DNA of 64,000 nucleotides from Candidatus Enterococcus huntleyi (GTDB lineage: Bacteria > Bacillota > Bacilli > Lactobacillales > Enterococcaceae), in assembly GCF_009933175.1 (NCBI RefSeq), contig NZ_MAEJ01000007.1, positions 80,623 to 144,622 of the forward strand. The letters run 5' to 3'. The notes beneath the pieces were generated by a model that was not told the DNA's origin, searched no databases, and worked only from the letters and a program-made list of their open reading frames with translations. Below are positions 8,812-17,214 of the stretch, one piece after another (positions within the stretch are counted from its first letter, which is position 1; the number at the start of each line of letters is the position of its first letter). A program made the position numbers and the translations under genes.

Positions 8812-9535
8812 ACCGCTCTTCTCATTTATTATCGGTCTATGCTCCTTCTTTGTCTTATGGACTCTGCTCTATTTTGTTGTCCAAAACCATTCAATTCCAA
8901 GCCCACTTGCCACACTGCAACAAGCTTGGATTATAAAAGGCCAACTCCTTTTGCATACAGGCGCTAGTTTTTTACGCATTTTCGTAGCCCTAGCTATTTC
9001 ATTAATTATCGGCGTACCATTAGGTATTTTACTCAGCCGCGTCAGCCTAATCGACGACTTTTTAGGTCCTTTACTCTATTTTTTATATCCCTTACCAAAA
9101 GTCGCTTTCCTGCCCGTTTTTATGATCTTTTTTGGTCTTGGAAACACGTCAAAAGTTTTGTTGATTTTTGCCATTATCTCGATTCAAGTAATTGTTTCAA
9201 TTCGCGACGGAGTCAATGCGATTCCGCAAAATTATTATCGTTTACTGGAAAATTATGGCAGCACAACCTGGCAGACGACTCGTTACCTAATTTTGCCAGC
9301 TATCCGAAAAACCTTATTTTCTAGCCTACGGGTCAGTATTGGTATTTCCCTAGCCTCACTCTTTTTTGCTGAAAACTATAACACTACGTATGGCTTAGGT
9401 TATCTCATATTAAGCGCTTGGGCAAAAATGAATTATCCCGAAATGTTCGTTGGTATTCTCATGATTGGTATTTTAGGCTTCCTACTCTTTCGGACATTGG
9501 ACTACTTGGAAGAAAGCAAGCATTCTCCAAAATAA
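8801..9535 (+). CDS. ABC transporter permease (NitT/TauT family)
   Basis: Membrane subunit of the same importer: 244 residues, about six transmembrane helices, and the ATPase-contact loop around ENYGSTTWQTTRYLILPA. It starts at 8801 behind AAAGGAGG and overlaps the ATPase stop by 11 bases; a longer upstream frame has no ribosome binding site. It belongs to the SsuC/TauC/ThiX group. It is followed by the interrupted terminator at 9535-9635. Confidence 0.92.
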   Translation: MKNKPLFSFIIGLCSFFVLWTLLYFVVQNHSIPSPLATLQQAWIIKGQLLLHTGASFLRIFVALAISLIIGVPLGILLSRVSLIDDFLGPLLYFLYPLPKVAFLPVFMIFFGLGNTSKVLLIFAIISIQVIVSIRDGVNAIPQNYYRLLENYGSTTWQTTRYLILPAIRKTLFSSLRVSIGISLASLFFAENYNTTYGLGYLILSAWAKMNYPEMFVGILMIGILGFLLFRTLDYLEESKHSPK

Positions 9536-9635
9536 AAAAGTTACAAAGACCTGCAAAATGTAGTGACCCCAAAAGTTAGATTTTTAGTCTAACTTTTGGG
9601 GGTCGGTACAAAATCAGCACTCTTTGTAACTTTTT
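9535..9635. terminator. Bidirectional terminator, split by a small insertion
   Basis: The outer stem AAAAAGTTACAAAGA (9535-9549) / TCTTTGTAACTTTTT (9621-9635) fits convergent genes on both sides. Its loop is occupied by the 52-bp palindrome at 9559-9610. Without that insert the hairpin would have a loop of ordinary size. Confidence 0.75.
9559..9610. repeat. MITE-like palindrome made of two IS150-type ends
   Basis: Left arm 9559-9580 starts TGTAGTGACCCCAAAAG; right arm 9588-9610 is its near-perfect inverse and ends GGTCGGTACA; the loop is 7 bp. The TG...CA termini and the GACCCCAAAAGTTAGA core resemble the inverted repeats of IS3-family (IS150 group) elements, from memory. AAA stands directly on both sides (9556-9558, 9611-9613), as a 3-bp target duplication would. 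It has no coding capacity. Confidence 0.6.
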
Positions 9636-10073
9636 CTATGCTCTATGCCATTCCAAAATAGCTTCTTTCTCGCCTGTTTCTTCATCTAGTTGAACTTTGA
9701 CAAGCTGAAATCCTTGAGAAAGGTAAAACTGCATTGCCCGTTCGTTCTTCTCATACACTGCTAAAGTCAACGTTGAACTTTCCTTTTTGGCCGCCTCTAA
9801 GAGCGCCTTCCCTAAGCCAGAGCCTTGATGTGCCTTTTTGATAAACAGTCCCGCCACATAGGCGTCCTGCAGTCCTAAAAAACCTGTTACTTCTGCTCCA
9901 TCAAAGGATACAAATAGTGTGGCTTGCGGCAATTGGTTCTTAACCATCAATTCATTTTTTACCCAGTAATCTGACGCTATAAATGGATGCGCTTCTTGAT
10001 TTGTCTTCAACCAGATAGCAACTAATTGAGCCAATGTCTCCTGGTCTAATTGAGTAATCCGTTTAATCGCCAC
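9636..10073 (-). CDS. GNAT family N-acetyltransferase
   Basis: Acetyl-CoA-dependent acetyltransferase of 145 residues, cytosolic. The acetyl-CoA loop is visible as HQGSGLGKALLEAA after the beta-4 strand YVAGLFIKKAHQG, and the C-terminal half has NERAMQFYLSQGF, as in YjaB/RimI-like enzymes. The start is GTG at 10073 behind AGGAGG at 5 bases. The substrate is not predictable. It is monocistronic and convergent with the ABC permease. Confidence 0.85.
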   Translation of the reverse strand: MAIKRITQLDQETLAQLVAIWLKTNQEAHPFIASDYWVKNELMVKNQLPQATLFVSFDGAEVTGFLGLQDAYVAGLFIKKAHQGSGLGKALLEAAKKESSTLTLAVYEKNERAMQFYLSQGFQLVKVQLDEETGEKEAILEWHRA

Positions 10074-10240
10074 GATATCCTCCTTCTCTTTTCATCTATA
10101 TGTCTCTTCTTCATAGTAAAAAGACTTTATTCTGTTTCTTTTATCACTCGATTATTCATTTTAAGTTCCAATTGTTTCCTATTTATTCAAAAAATTAGAA
10201 CGGACTCGCAATTTTTATGTAAGTGTGGGAAGCCGTTCGA

Positions 10241-10645
10241 CTATTTTAAAAGATACATACTTTTCTGTCTTGCTAAAAACAAACAATTTCGAACCGCTCT
10301 CGGAACGAAACAATGAATATCTTCTTCATTATAACCAACTTGCAAACGTTTATCATCATGTATAATAGGACGTCGCAGTAGACTAGGATTCATTTCTATA
10401 ATTTCTAGGACTTCACTGAGTGGAAGATCATCTAAATCTACGGCTAATTTTTTATAAGCCTTCGATCGAGTAGAAATAATATCCTGCGTCCCATTTTCTG
10501 TCAACATTAAGATTTTTTTTAGTTCTTTGGCACCTATGGGATTTGCGAAAAAGTTTTGTTCCTCGAAATCAAGATTTTGTTCCCTTAACCAAGCCTTTGC
10601 TTTACGACAAGAAGTACAGCTTGGTGCGGTATATATATAAATCAT
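10241..10645 (-). CDS. Spx/ArsC-family transcriptional regulator
   Basis: Thioredoxin-fold protein of 134 residues in the Spx family, which binds the RNA polymerase alpha C-terminal domain and adjusts transcription under thiol stress. The redox switch Cys10-Thr-Ser-Cys13 is present (APSCTSC), as are LLRRPIIHDD and the C-terminal FVPRAVRN typical of Spx. AAGGAGAG precedes the ATG. Enterococci carry more than one Spx paralogue, so this may be a secondary copy. It is monocistronic. Confidence 0.88.
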   Translation of the reverse strand: MIYIYTAPSCTSCRKAKAWLREQNLDFEEQNFFANPIGAKELKKILMLTENGTQDIISTRSKAYKKLAVDLDDLPLSEVLEIIEMNPSLLRRPIIHDDKRLQVGYNEEDIHCFVPRAVRNCLFLARQKSMYLLK

Positions 10646-11074
10646 CGAATTCTCTCCTTCCCCTGCCCACTAGTATATTCAAAAAATAACCAACAAGCAA
10701 CAAAAAATAACGATTGTTAAAAAAGAAATAGATTAAATAACCCAAATAAGAATAATTATTAATCAAAAAATCACAATAATAATTCATATAATAACTAATT
10801 TCCGCAAACATAAGACGCTACCCAAAGAAACTTCTATGGATAAATTGTTCCATGAGCATATATTTATACATTGAATAAAAAAACATTTAGAATAATAGTA
10901 AGAAAATAACTCTTTTTTAGTCGACTTCTACTTACATTTCATACATACTGCATAAAGAGAGCCTTATGCTGCGTTTACAGCCTTTCTACTATTCAAAGGT
11001 GAGAATCCTTTTCATTACAGGAAGATAACTAAAAAAGTGTCATTTTCTACTACAACTTACAAAGGAGTGTTTTG
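10646..11074. other. AT-rich intergenic region
   Basis: A 429-bp space between the divergent Spx and PsiE-like genes. Both promoters must lie here. I see no RNA gene, riboswitch or long hairpin. Short frames on either strand lack ribosome binding sites and have poor composition. Confidence 0.5.
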
Positions 11075-11521
11075 ATGAATTTTACCTTATATAAAAAAAT
11101 ACTGGATCGGATTATTGATCTAATCTTAGGGGTTGCCTCAGTTTTTATTATCATCTATATGATTCGCTACTTGGCTGATGTCGGTCGACTTATTTTTGAT
11201 GATGTCTCGACAGACAATTTCGAATTATTTATTCAAGAGATTACCGCATTCTTTATGTTATTCGAATTTGTGGTCATGCTCATTCGTTACATTCAAGAAG
11301 GTCATCATATCCCTATCCGATACCTTGTATTAATCAGTATGACCGCTATTTTACGGCAATTGTTAGTTGTTCATGATAATGGCTTGCAAACACTACTGCT
11401 AGCAGCATCGATTATTCTTCTTGCAGCTGTCTTAACGATGTTTACCCCTGGATCACGCTTCAGTTTCCACGGGCAAACGAAAAAGCCTGACGAAGTAAAT
11501 TCAGGCGATCCAAAACCATAA
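11075..11521 (+). CDS. PsiE-like membrane protein
   Basis: Integral membrane protein of 148 residues with four predicted helices (about 12-32, 50-70, 80-98, 106-124) and a hydrophilic tail. The pattern VMLIRYIQEGHHIPIRYLV matches the phosphate-starvation-inducible PsiE family, whose biochemical role is unknown. The ATG at 11075 follows AAAGGAG; a TTG three bases upstream is the only rival. It is monocistronic with its own terminator. Confidence 0.75.
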   Translation: MNFTLYKKILDRIIDLILGVASVFIIIYMIRYLADVGRLIFDDVSTDNFELFIQEITAFFMLFEFVVMLIRYIQEGHHIPIRYLVLISMTAILRQLLVVHDNGLQTLLLAASIILLAAVLTMFTPGSRFSFHGQTKKPDEVNSGDPKP

Positions 11522-11530
11522 ATGTTCACG

Positions 11531-11569
11531 TAGATTATCCATTTTATATAATGGGTAATCTATTTTTTT
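11531..11569 (+). terminator. Rho-independent terminator
   Basis: Stem TAGATTATCCATT / AATGGGTAATCTA with a short loop and a seven-T run, 10 bp after the PsiE-like gene. Confidence 0.85.
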
Positions 11570-11651
11570 GCTACAAATATTCCTTTCCAACTTAATGTAG
11601 TGAAATAACTAGGCAGCGACTTGCTTATTTCATAAATAACAATCTAATCTA

Positions 11652-11660
11652 TGCTATACT
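11652..11660 (+). promoter_or_regulatory. Extended -10 promoter of cardiolipin synthase
   Basis: TGCTATACT is a TGn-extended -10. No good -35 stands 17 bp upstream, which is normal for extended -10 promoters. It lies 32 bp before the start codon. Confidence 0.55.
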
Positions 11661-11691
11661 GTTGTCATCAAAAAAATTAAAGGAGTGCCTT

Positions 11692-13137
11692 ATGTTACTA
11701 ACCATCCTGACCTTAATCTATTTTTTTAACGCAGCAATTGCACTCATTACTATTCTTATGAAACCTCGAGATGTCTCAGCTATCTGGGCCTGGCTCTTAG
11801 TATTGATCGCTCTGCCAGTCTTTGGTTTCATCCTTTACTTATTCTTCGGACGTGGTTTAGGTGACAAAAAGAAATATCGACTCCAACAAAGCGATCTCCG
11901 CGAATTGGAAAATTTTAGCCGCTTACAGGAAGATGATACCTTAAGTCTTTTTGATCCGACTATGGAAAATCAGGAACTACAACCTTTTGTGGATTTCTTC
12001 TCTCTATTAAATCGGATGCCTTTGACTCGGAAAAATGAAGTCGAAATCTTTTCTGATGGAGAAGAAAAACTTACCGCTCTACTACAGGACTTAAAGCAAG
12101 CAGAAAAATCCATTCATATTGAATACTATGCCTTCGTCACTGATAAAACCGGGCAAAGAATCTTGAAAGTACTGGAAGAAAAAGCGGCAGAAGGCGTTGA
12201 AGTACGCCTGTTGTATGATGCTTTTGGATCAAGAGGAACTACACCTAAAGACTTTCTTCAGCTTGAAAAAAATGGTGGCTTCGCTCAGACATTTATTACA
12301 TCTCAAAAAGCATTGTTAAAGTTTCGTCTAAATTACCATGACCATCGGAAAATTGTTGTCGTAGATGGAAAAATCAGCTATATCGGTGGCTTCAATATTT
12401 CCAATCAATATGTTGAGCCAACGAAACGCTTTGGTTATTGGCGCGACACGCATCTAAGAATTCACGGAGCCGCTGCCTCATTGTTACAGATGAGATTTCT
12501 AATGGATTGGAATGTTTCCTCACCCGAAACCAATCAAGTCAATTATCATCTCGATTATTTTTTCACGGAAGATCATTTAGCTACCGGTACGACCGCCATC
12601 CAAGTAGTCGCTAGTGGCCCTAATAGTGAAAAGGAGCAGATCAAGCTAGCCTTTATAAAATTAATTACTTCCGCAAAAAAACGCATCTGGATTCAAACGC
12701 CTTATCTAGTTCCTGACGATAGTGTCATAGCCGCTTTAAAGATCGCTGCTGGTAGTGGCATTGAAGTAAAAATTATGATTCCTGACCGTCCTGATCATCC
12801 ATTTATTTATCGTGCAACACAATATTATGCTCGGCAACTTCTGAAGGAAAATGTCGAAATCCAAGTGTATCGTGGTGGTTTCCTGCACGCCAAAACATTG
12901 ATTATGGATGATGAAATTTGTATGGTCGGCTCTGCCAACCAAGATATTCGTAGCTATAAATTAAACTTTGAAGCTTCCGCTGTTCTATATGACAAGAAAG
13001 TGATTCAGCAATTAGAACAAACGTTTATCAAAGACTTAGAGGTCTGCGAAGAAATGACCCAAGAGACTGTCGCAAACATGTCCGCGTGGCTCATATTTAA
13101 ACAACAAATATCACGCCTCTTCTCTCCTATCCTCTAG
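11692..13137 (+). CDS. cls: Cardiolipin synthase
   Basis: Joins two phosphatidylglycerol molecules to cardiolipin and glycerol at the cytoplasmic membrane. The 481 residues start with two transmembrane helices (about 1-22, 32-52), followed by two phospholipase D domains with HKD motifs at His218-x-Lys220-x4-Asp225 (HRKIVVVDG) and His399-x-Lys401-x4-Asp406 (HAKTLIMDD). The ATG at 11692 is behind AAGGAG; an in-frame TTG 30 bp upstream would swallow that site. It is monocistronic. In enterococci, changes in cls homologues are linked to daptomycin tolerance. Confidence 0.95.
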   Translation: MLLTILTLIYFFNAAIALITILMKPRDVSAIWAWLLVLIALPVFGFILYLFFGRGLGDKKKYRLQQSDLRELENFSRLQEDDTLSLFDPTMENQELQPFVDFFSLLNRMPLTRKNEVEIFSDGEEKLTALLQDLKQAEKSIHIEYYAFVTDKTGQRILKVLEEKAAEGVEVRLLYDAFGSRGTTPKDFLQLEKNGGFAQTFITSQKALLKFRLNYHDHRKIVVVDGKISYIGGFNISNQYVEPTKRFGYWRDTHLRIHGAAASLLQMRFLMDWNVSSPETNQVNYHLDYFFTEDHLATGTTAIQVVASGPNSEKEQIKLAFIKLITSAKKRIWIQTPYLVPDDSVIAALKIAAGSGIEVKIMIPDRPDHPFIYRATQYYARQLLKENVEIQVYRGGFLHAKTLIMDDEICMVGSANQDIRSYKLNFEASAVLYDKKVIQQLEQTFIKDLEVCEEMTQETVANMSAWLIFKQQISRLFSPIL

Positions 13138-13169
13138 TTAATATGAAGTGAAATGTAATTATGGAAAAC

Positions 13170-13223
13170 CAAAAAGACTGGTTCGAGTGCCTTATAGCAT
13201 CTCAAACCAGCCTTTTTTTGGTT
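13170..13223 (+). terminator. Rho-independent terminator
   Basis: Stem CTGGTTCGAG (13178-13187) / CTCAAACCAG (13201-13210) with one mismatch, flanked by an A-run and a seven-T run. It closes the cardiolipin synthase gene. Confidence 0.8.
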
Positions 13224-13362
13224 TATGTATATTTTTTCAGTCCCTGCCCATCCTCTCCAATAGCCTACCTCTTTGCTATAACTACTAGAATCCAGCAAAT
13301 TATGTCCACAAATGTTTTCTTCTTTCTATTAAAATTCCGTCTTTACTCATGTAAACCAATCG

Positions 13363-13827
13363 TCACTTTTTGTAATACACTTGAATTGATTGTCCTTGTT
13401 CTAATAAAACATACTTCGACTCCTCTGTTTCCTCATTAAAGATCATGTACAACCGCTGTGCCCCAGTCTCATCAAAATCACCTAAATCAATCGCAAGTAG
13501 CTGCTCCTCTAATTGAATCTTTTGCTTAAACGTCTTCAATAATATCCGTCTCGTCCGCTTCACTTCACGCATTTGTTCCTGCGCTTTTTCAGCCGCACTA
13601 CTTAACGTATAGCCATCATCCAAATAGTGTTTAATCAGCTGTACTTTAATCACCATAGGCAATTGATAGCGACGGGCACAGTTTTCTGAAGTCTTTGCCG
13701 AAATAAAGCCCTTTTCTTCCCAATATCTCAACTGTCTAGGCGAAACATCGACCATCTGACTTAACTCACTAATACCGACTAAAAGATTGTCTTGTTGTAA
13801 CAATGAACGAAATAACTTTTCCCACAT
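13363..13827 (-). CDS. MerR-family transcriptional regulator
   Basis: DNA-binding regulator of 154 residues. The winged helix-turn-helix is at about 17-65 (GISELSQMVDVSPRQLRYWE), followed by a coiled-coil dimerisation helix and a short C-terminal domain without a conserved Cys cluster, so a metal sensor is unlikely. The ATG at 13827 is used because AAAAGGAGG stands 9 bases upstream; a longer frame from 13848 begins inside that site. It is divergent from an MFS exporter and probably controls it. Confidence 0.88.
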   Translation of the reverse strand: MWEKLFRSLLQQDNLLVGISELSQMVDVSPRQLRYWEEKGFISAKTSENCARRYQLPMVIKVQLIKHYLDDGYTLSSAAEKAQEQMREVKRTRRILLKTFKQKIQLEEQLLAIDLGDFDETGAQRLYMIFNEETEESKYVLLEQGQSIQVYYKK

Positions 13828-13873
13828 ATACGAAGGCCTCCTTTTCATTAAATGTGTTAACTTATCCTCATTT

Positions 13874-13935
13874 ATTGTAATCTATTTACTATTTATGTCA
13901 AGTAAGTTGACAAACCGATTTTATTGGATTAAAGT
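13874..13935. promoter_or_regulatory. Back-to-back promoters of the MerR and MFS genes
   Basis: Plus strand: TTGACA (13907-13912), 17 bp, TAAAGT (13930-13935) for the exporter. Minus strand: TTGACA (13901-13896), 16 bp, TACAAT (13879-13874) for the regulator. The two -35 boxes, 5 bp apart, form the palindrome TGTCAA-N5-TTGACA. A second pair, TGTTAACTTA (13855) and TAAGTTGACA (13903), could extend an operator. Confidence 0.7.
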
Positions 13936-13980
13936 AATACATGGTTTTCATGAACATTTACAGAAAGAGGCGAATATATT

Positions 13981-15459
13981 TTGTCAACAGAACCCGTTTT
14001 AGATATGCACGGTAAGCCATATAATCGGACCTTACTAGTTTTGGTATTATTAGTTGGAACATTTTGTACTGTCCTAAATCAAACATTATTAACCACAGCC
14101 CTACCGACGTTAATGAAAGAATTTAATGTCTCGGCATCCAGTGTTCAGTGGTTGACGACAGGTTTTTTACTGGTCAACGGTATTATGATTCCTATTAGCG
14201 CTTGGCTGATTAATAAATTCAGCTCCAAAGTCCTATATATGACGGCCATGGTGGTCTTCTTATTAGGAACTATTATTTGTTTTACTGCACCAAGCTTCAG
14301 TCTTTTACTAACTGGTCGCTTAGTTCAAGCAGCTGGTGTTGGGGTCTCTATGCCCCTATTACAAACAATTATGCTCTCTATTTTCCCACCAGAAAAACGT
14401 GGATCAGCGATGGGTACGGCTGGAATTGTCATTGGTTTAGCACCTGCCTTAGGCCCAACTTTATCTGGTTGGATTATTGATTCCTACAGCTGGCGTCAGC
14501 TGTTCGGCATGATTATTCCGATTGTTCTATTAGTTCTTTTACTCGCAGCTTTCCTAATGAAAAATGTTATTCATCTCTCTAATCCAAGCATTGATATCGC
14601 CTCTGCGATTCTCTCAACTATCGGATTTGGTAGCCTACTCTATGGCTTTTCAAATGTCGGAGACAAGGGTTGGGGCAGTCCAATGGTGCTTGGTTTCTTA
14701 GCGATCGGTGCGATTGTATTGACACTGTTCGCTCGCCGTCAGCTTCATTTAGAGCAACCATTCTTAGAACTTCGCGTATTCAGCTCACCAACCTTTACTA
14801 TCGCGGCTATATTAAGTGGTGTGACCAACATGGCAATGGTTGGAGCCGAAATGGTTTTACCTTTATACATTCAGAATATTCGCGGTGAATCTGCTTTCCA
14901 TTCCGGATTAATGCTCTTACCAGGTGCCGTTATTATGGGGATGATGATGCCTGTGACTGGACGAATTTTCGATAAAATTGGTGCTCGTCAATTGGCGATT
15001 ACCGGCATGTTTATTTTGACCGCGGCAACCTTACCCTTCGCCTTTTTGACAAGCACCACACCGATTGTCTACATTGTTGTCTTATATGCCATTCGAATGT
15101 TCGGTATCTCGATGGTCATGATGCCTGTGACCACTTCCGGCATGAACGCTTTACCAATGAATCTGATTAGCCATGGGACAGCAGTAAATAACACTTTCCG
15201 TCAAATAGCCAGCTCCATTGGGACAGCAGTCTTGATCAGTGTCTTAACCAACCTGACAAAATCAAATCTGCCAAATGATGCCCTAAAATCCACTGATCCA
15301 CTCTTGTACAAAGAGCAAGCTATTCATGCAACGGTCAGCGGCTATCACGGTGCCTTTGTTGTAGCAGTAATTTTTGGAGTATTAGGTTGTTTCATTACCT
15401 TTTTCTTGAAGAAAAAAGAAGCAGATATCCCAACTTTAGGAGGCGACTTAAGTAAATGA
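13981..15459 (+). CDS. MFS multidrug exporter (DHA2, 14-TM)
   Basis: Proton-driven exporter of 492 residues with about 14 transmembrane helices, in the EmrB/QacA/LmrB drug:H+ antiporter 2 group. The antiporter motif C is visible as GLAPALGPTLSG, and motif A-like loops recur. It starts with TTG at 13981 behind AGAAAGAGG; there is no better ATG nearby. The next gene overlaps its stop by 4 bp (ATGA). The divergent MerR gene suggests drug-induced expression. The substrate is unknown. Confidence 0.92.
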   Translation: MSTEPVLDMHGKPYNRTLLVLVLLVGTFCTVLNQTLLTTALPTLMKEFNVSASSVQWLTTGFLLVNGIMIPISAWLINKFSSKVLYMTAMVVFLLGTIICFTAPSFSLLLTGRLVQAAGVGVSMPLLQTIMLSIFPPEKRGSAMGTAGIVIGLAPALGPTLSGWIIDSYSWRQLFGMIIPIVLLVLLLAAFLMKNVIHLSNPSIDIASAILSTIGFGSLLYGFSNVGDKGWGSPMVLGFLAIGAIVLTLFARRQLHLEQPFLELRVFSSPTFTIAAILSGVTNMAMVGAEMVLPLYIQNIRGESAFHSGLMLLPGAVIMGMMMPVTGRIFDKIGARQLAITGMFILTAATLPFAFLTSTTPIVYIVVLYAIRMFGISMVMMPVTTSGMNALPMNLISHGTAVNNTFRQIASSIGTAVLISVLTNLTKSNLPNDALKSTDPLLYKEQAIHATVSGYHGAFVVAVIFGVLGCFITFFLKKKEADIPTLGGDLSK

Positions 15460-16157
15460 TTCTACTCTGTTTAGTTATCGGCGTAATCGGTTTTGCCGGT
15501 TTTAATGTTTTTGGAAAAACTAAGCTTCATAAAGTTTTGATGGTGCTTTTTGCTGGCCTATTTATTATTTCTGGCACACTAGTTGTCTTAAATGATCGAA
15601 ATGAATTTGGTATGAATAAGGTAGCTGAGCAAAAGCAACTCCACTTAGTATCTAGTGTTGACCAAGAATCATTACCTGTTCTACTCTACCAACCATTAGG
15701 TGATGGGTCAGAAAAAATTTATCTTTATCAAACAAACGACTCAAAAGAATTACAAAAAACTGGGACCGATCAAGTCACTAATAAAGTGGTAACTAAAGGC
15801 CAAGAAGCCACACTGACACAAAAAACACAGTACTGGGTTTATGAAAATGGCTTTTACAACCTACTCTTTGGTATCTCTGGAAATGATCATAAATATGCCA
15901 GTCAAACAAATACCTTCACGCTTCCAAAAACATGGCAAGTCCTCAGCACAGCTGAAGCCAAAGCATTGGCTGCGTATTTGCAAGAACACCAACAAGAGTT
16001 GACTAAACAAGCCGCAACTTACGTACAAGATAAACTTGAAAATCTACTGAATCAATCACCAAACCTTTCAGACAAAGAACAACAAACTGCTAAGCAAACT
16101 TTTGCCAATGAATACCAACAACATATGATAAAAGAAGTCTTAGCTACACTTAAATAA
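15456..16157 (+). CDS. DUF4811-like membrane-anchored protein
   Basis: A 233-residue protein with two N-terminal transmembrane helices (about 1-20, 24-42) and an outer-facing domain. Its position, overlapping the stop codon of a 14-TM MFS exporter, is the usual place of DUF4811 proteins in lactobacilli and enterococci, from memory. An accessory role in export is an inference from this coupling; no enzyme motif is seen. The C-terminal third is Gln- and Lys-rich and probably helical. Confidence 0.65.
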   Translation: MILLCLVIGVIGFAGFNVFGKTKLHKVLMVLFAGLFIISGTLVVLNDRNEFGMNKVAEQKQLHLVSSVDQESLPVLLYQPLGDGSEKIYLYQTNDSKELQKTGTDQVTNKVVTKGQEATLTQKTQYWVYENGFYNLLFGISGNDHKYASQTNTFTLPKTWQVLSTAEAKALAAYLQEHQQELTKQAATYVQDKLENLLNQSPNLSDKEQQTAKQTFANEYQQHMIKEVLATLK

Positions 16158-16159
16158 CC

Positions 16160-16211
16160 AAAAACCACGCCAGTCTATGAATCATTCATACCGACTGGCG
16201 TGGTTTTTTTC
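16160..16211 (+). terminator. Rho-independent terminator
   Basis: GC-rich stem AACCACGCCAGTC / GACTGGCGTGGTT followed by a T-run, 10 bp after the exporter operon. Confidence 0.9.
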
Positions 16212-16373
16212 TGTACATTGTAGTTTTTTATTATAAATCAACCGACCTTCTAACTATAGATACCTCAGTTTCTCAGACAATTTACTCTCAACCTCTCAGA
16301 AAAGCTCTTCTCATTGCAAAAAACGAATTTTGACTATGATTAGACATAGAGATTATTCAAGGAGGAAAAAATA

Positions 16374-17156
16374 ATGAATATTGGTATTTTTGGCGCTGGT
16401 CAAATGGGCGGCGCGATGATTAAAGGTTGGCTCCATTCTGGAAAAATCCAACCACAAGAAATATTTGTCAAAGGTGGCCATTCAGCGACCGCCGCAAACT
16501 TACAAAAAGAATTAAGCTTTCACTTAGTCGACTCTCTTAAGGAATTCGCAGCCTGTGATGTGCTAGTCATCGCAGTTGGAACAACAGCTGTTGAACCCAT
16601 TTTACACGCGATAAAAGAAGCGAATTTCGAGAAAAAATTGCCAATTATTTCGATTGCTGCTGGGGTTTCCTTGAAAGAAATGCAAGCAATCATGGGGACT
16701 GATTATCCATTAGCCCAAGCCATTCCTAACACACCTGTGCAGATTGGCAAAGGCTTGATTGCCATTACTTATTCAGAAGCACTGCAAGCAAAACAACAAG
16801 AAGTAATCGATCAATGCTTATATTTCTTAGGCGATTTATTAGAAACCCCAGCCGAACAATTAGATATCGTCAGCAGTGTCGCCGGTTGTGGCCCAGCCTT
16901 TGTCGATATCTTTATGGAAGCTATGGCTGACGGCGCTGTCCTCCATGGAATGTCGAGAAAACTCGCTTATGAAGTCATCGCCAAAATGATGGTCGGTTCC
17001 GCTAGTCTAGCACTTGAATCCGGTCAACACCCCGGCGCGCTTAAAGATGGTGTCACCTCTCCAGGAGGCACAACGATCCGCGGCGTAGCTGCCCTTGAGA
17101 AAAATGGCTTTCGTCATGCCGTCATCAGCGGCGTTTCTGGTTTAGTCGGTGAATAA
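16374..17156 (+). CDS. proC: Pyrroline-5-carboxylate reductase
   Basis: Last step of proline synthesis: reduces pyrroline-5-carboxylate to L-proline with NAD(P)H. The 260 residues show the N-terminal Rossmann motif GIFGAGQMGGAM and the C-terminal family signature DGVTSPGGTTIRG, with the catalytic region AGCGPAF. The start follows GGAGG. It is cytosolic. No proBA is adjacent, which is common. It is monocistronic, with a possible TTGACT -35 at 16330. Confidence 0.95.
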   Translation: MNIGIFGAGQMGGAMIKGWLHSGKIQPQEIFVKGGHSATAANLQKELSFHLVDSLKEFAACDVLVIAVGTTAVEPILHAIKEANFEKKLPIISIAAGVSLKEMQAIMGTDYPLAQAIPNTPVQIGKGLIAITYSEALQAKQQEVIDQCLYFLGDLLETPAEQLDIVSSVAGCGPAFVDIFMEAMADGAVLHGMSRKLAYEVIAKMMVGSASLALESGQHPGALKDGVTSPGGTTIRGVAALEKNGFRHAVISGVSGLVGE

Positions 17157-17161
17157 ATGAA

Positions 17162-17214
17162 AAGAGAGATTGTCTCACCCGCAAAAAAATGGATGTGACA
17201 ATCTCTCTTAATTT
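17162..17214. terminator. Terminator between proC and the Fic-fold gene
   Basis: Stem AAGAGAGATTGTC (17162-17174) / GACAATCTCTCTT (17197-17209), then a T-rich tail. It separates convergent genes. Confidence 0.8.

Noticed and set aside
6255..9535. Confident thiamine-precursor (ThiXYZ) assignment
   Set aside because: The receptor is NMT1/THI5-like, but no TPP riboswitch or thiamine gene lies nearby, so the ligand is left open.
9559..9610. Independent rho-independent terminator
   Set aside because: The palindrome has IS-like TG...CA ends and flanking AAA duplications and lies inside the loop of a complete terminator, so an inserted element explains it better.
10602..10811. Coding frame on the minus strand upstream of the Spx gene
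   Set aside because: Overlaps the Spx start, has Asn/Tyr-rich low-complexity composition from AT-rich DNA and no ribosome binding site.
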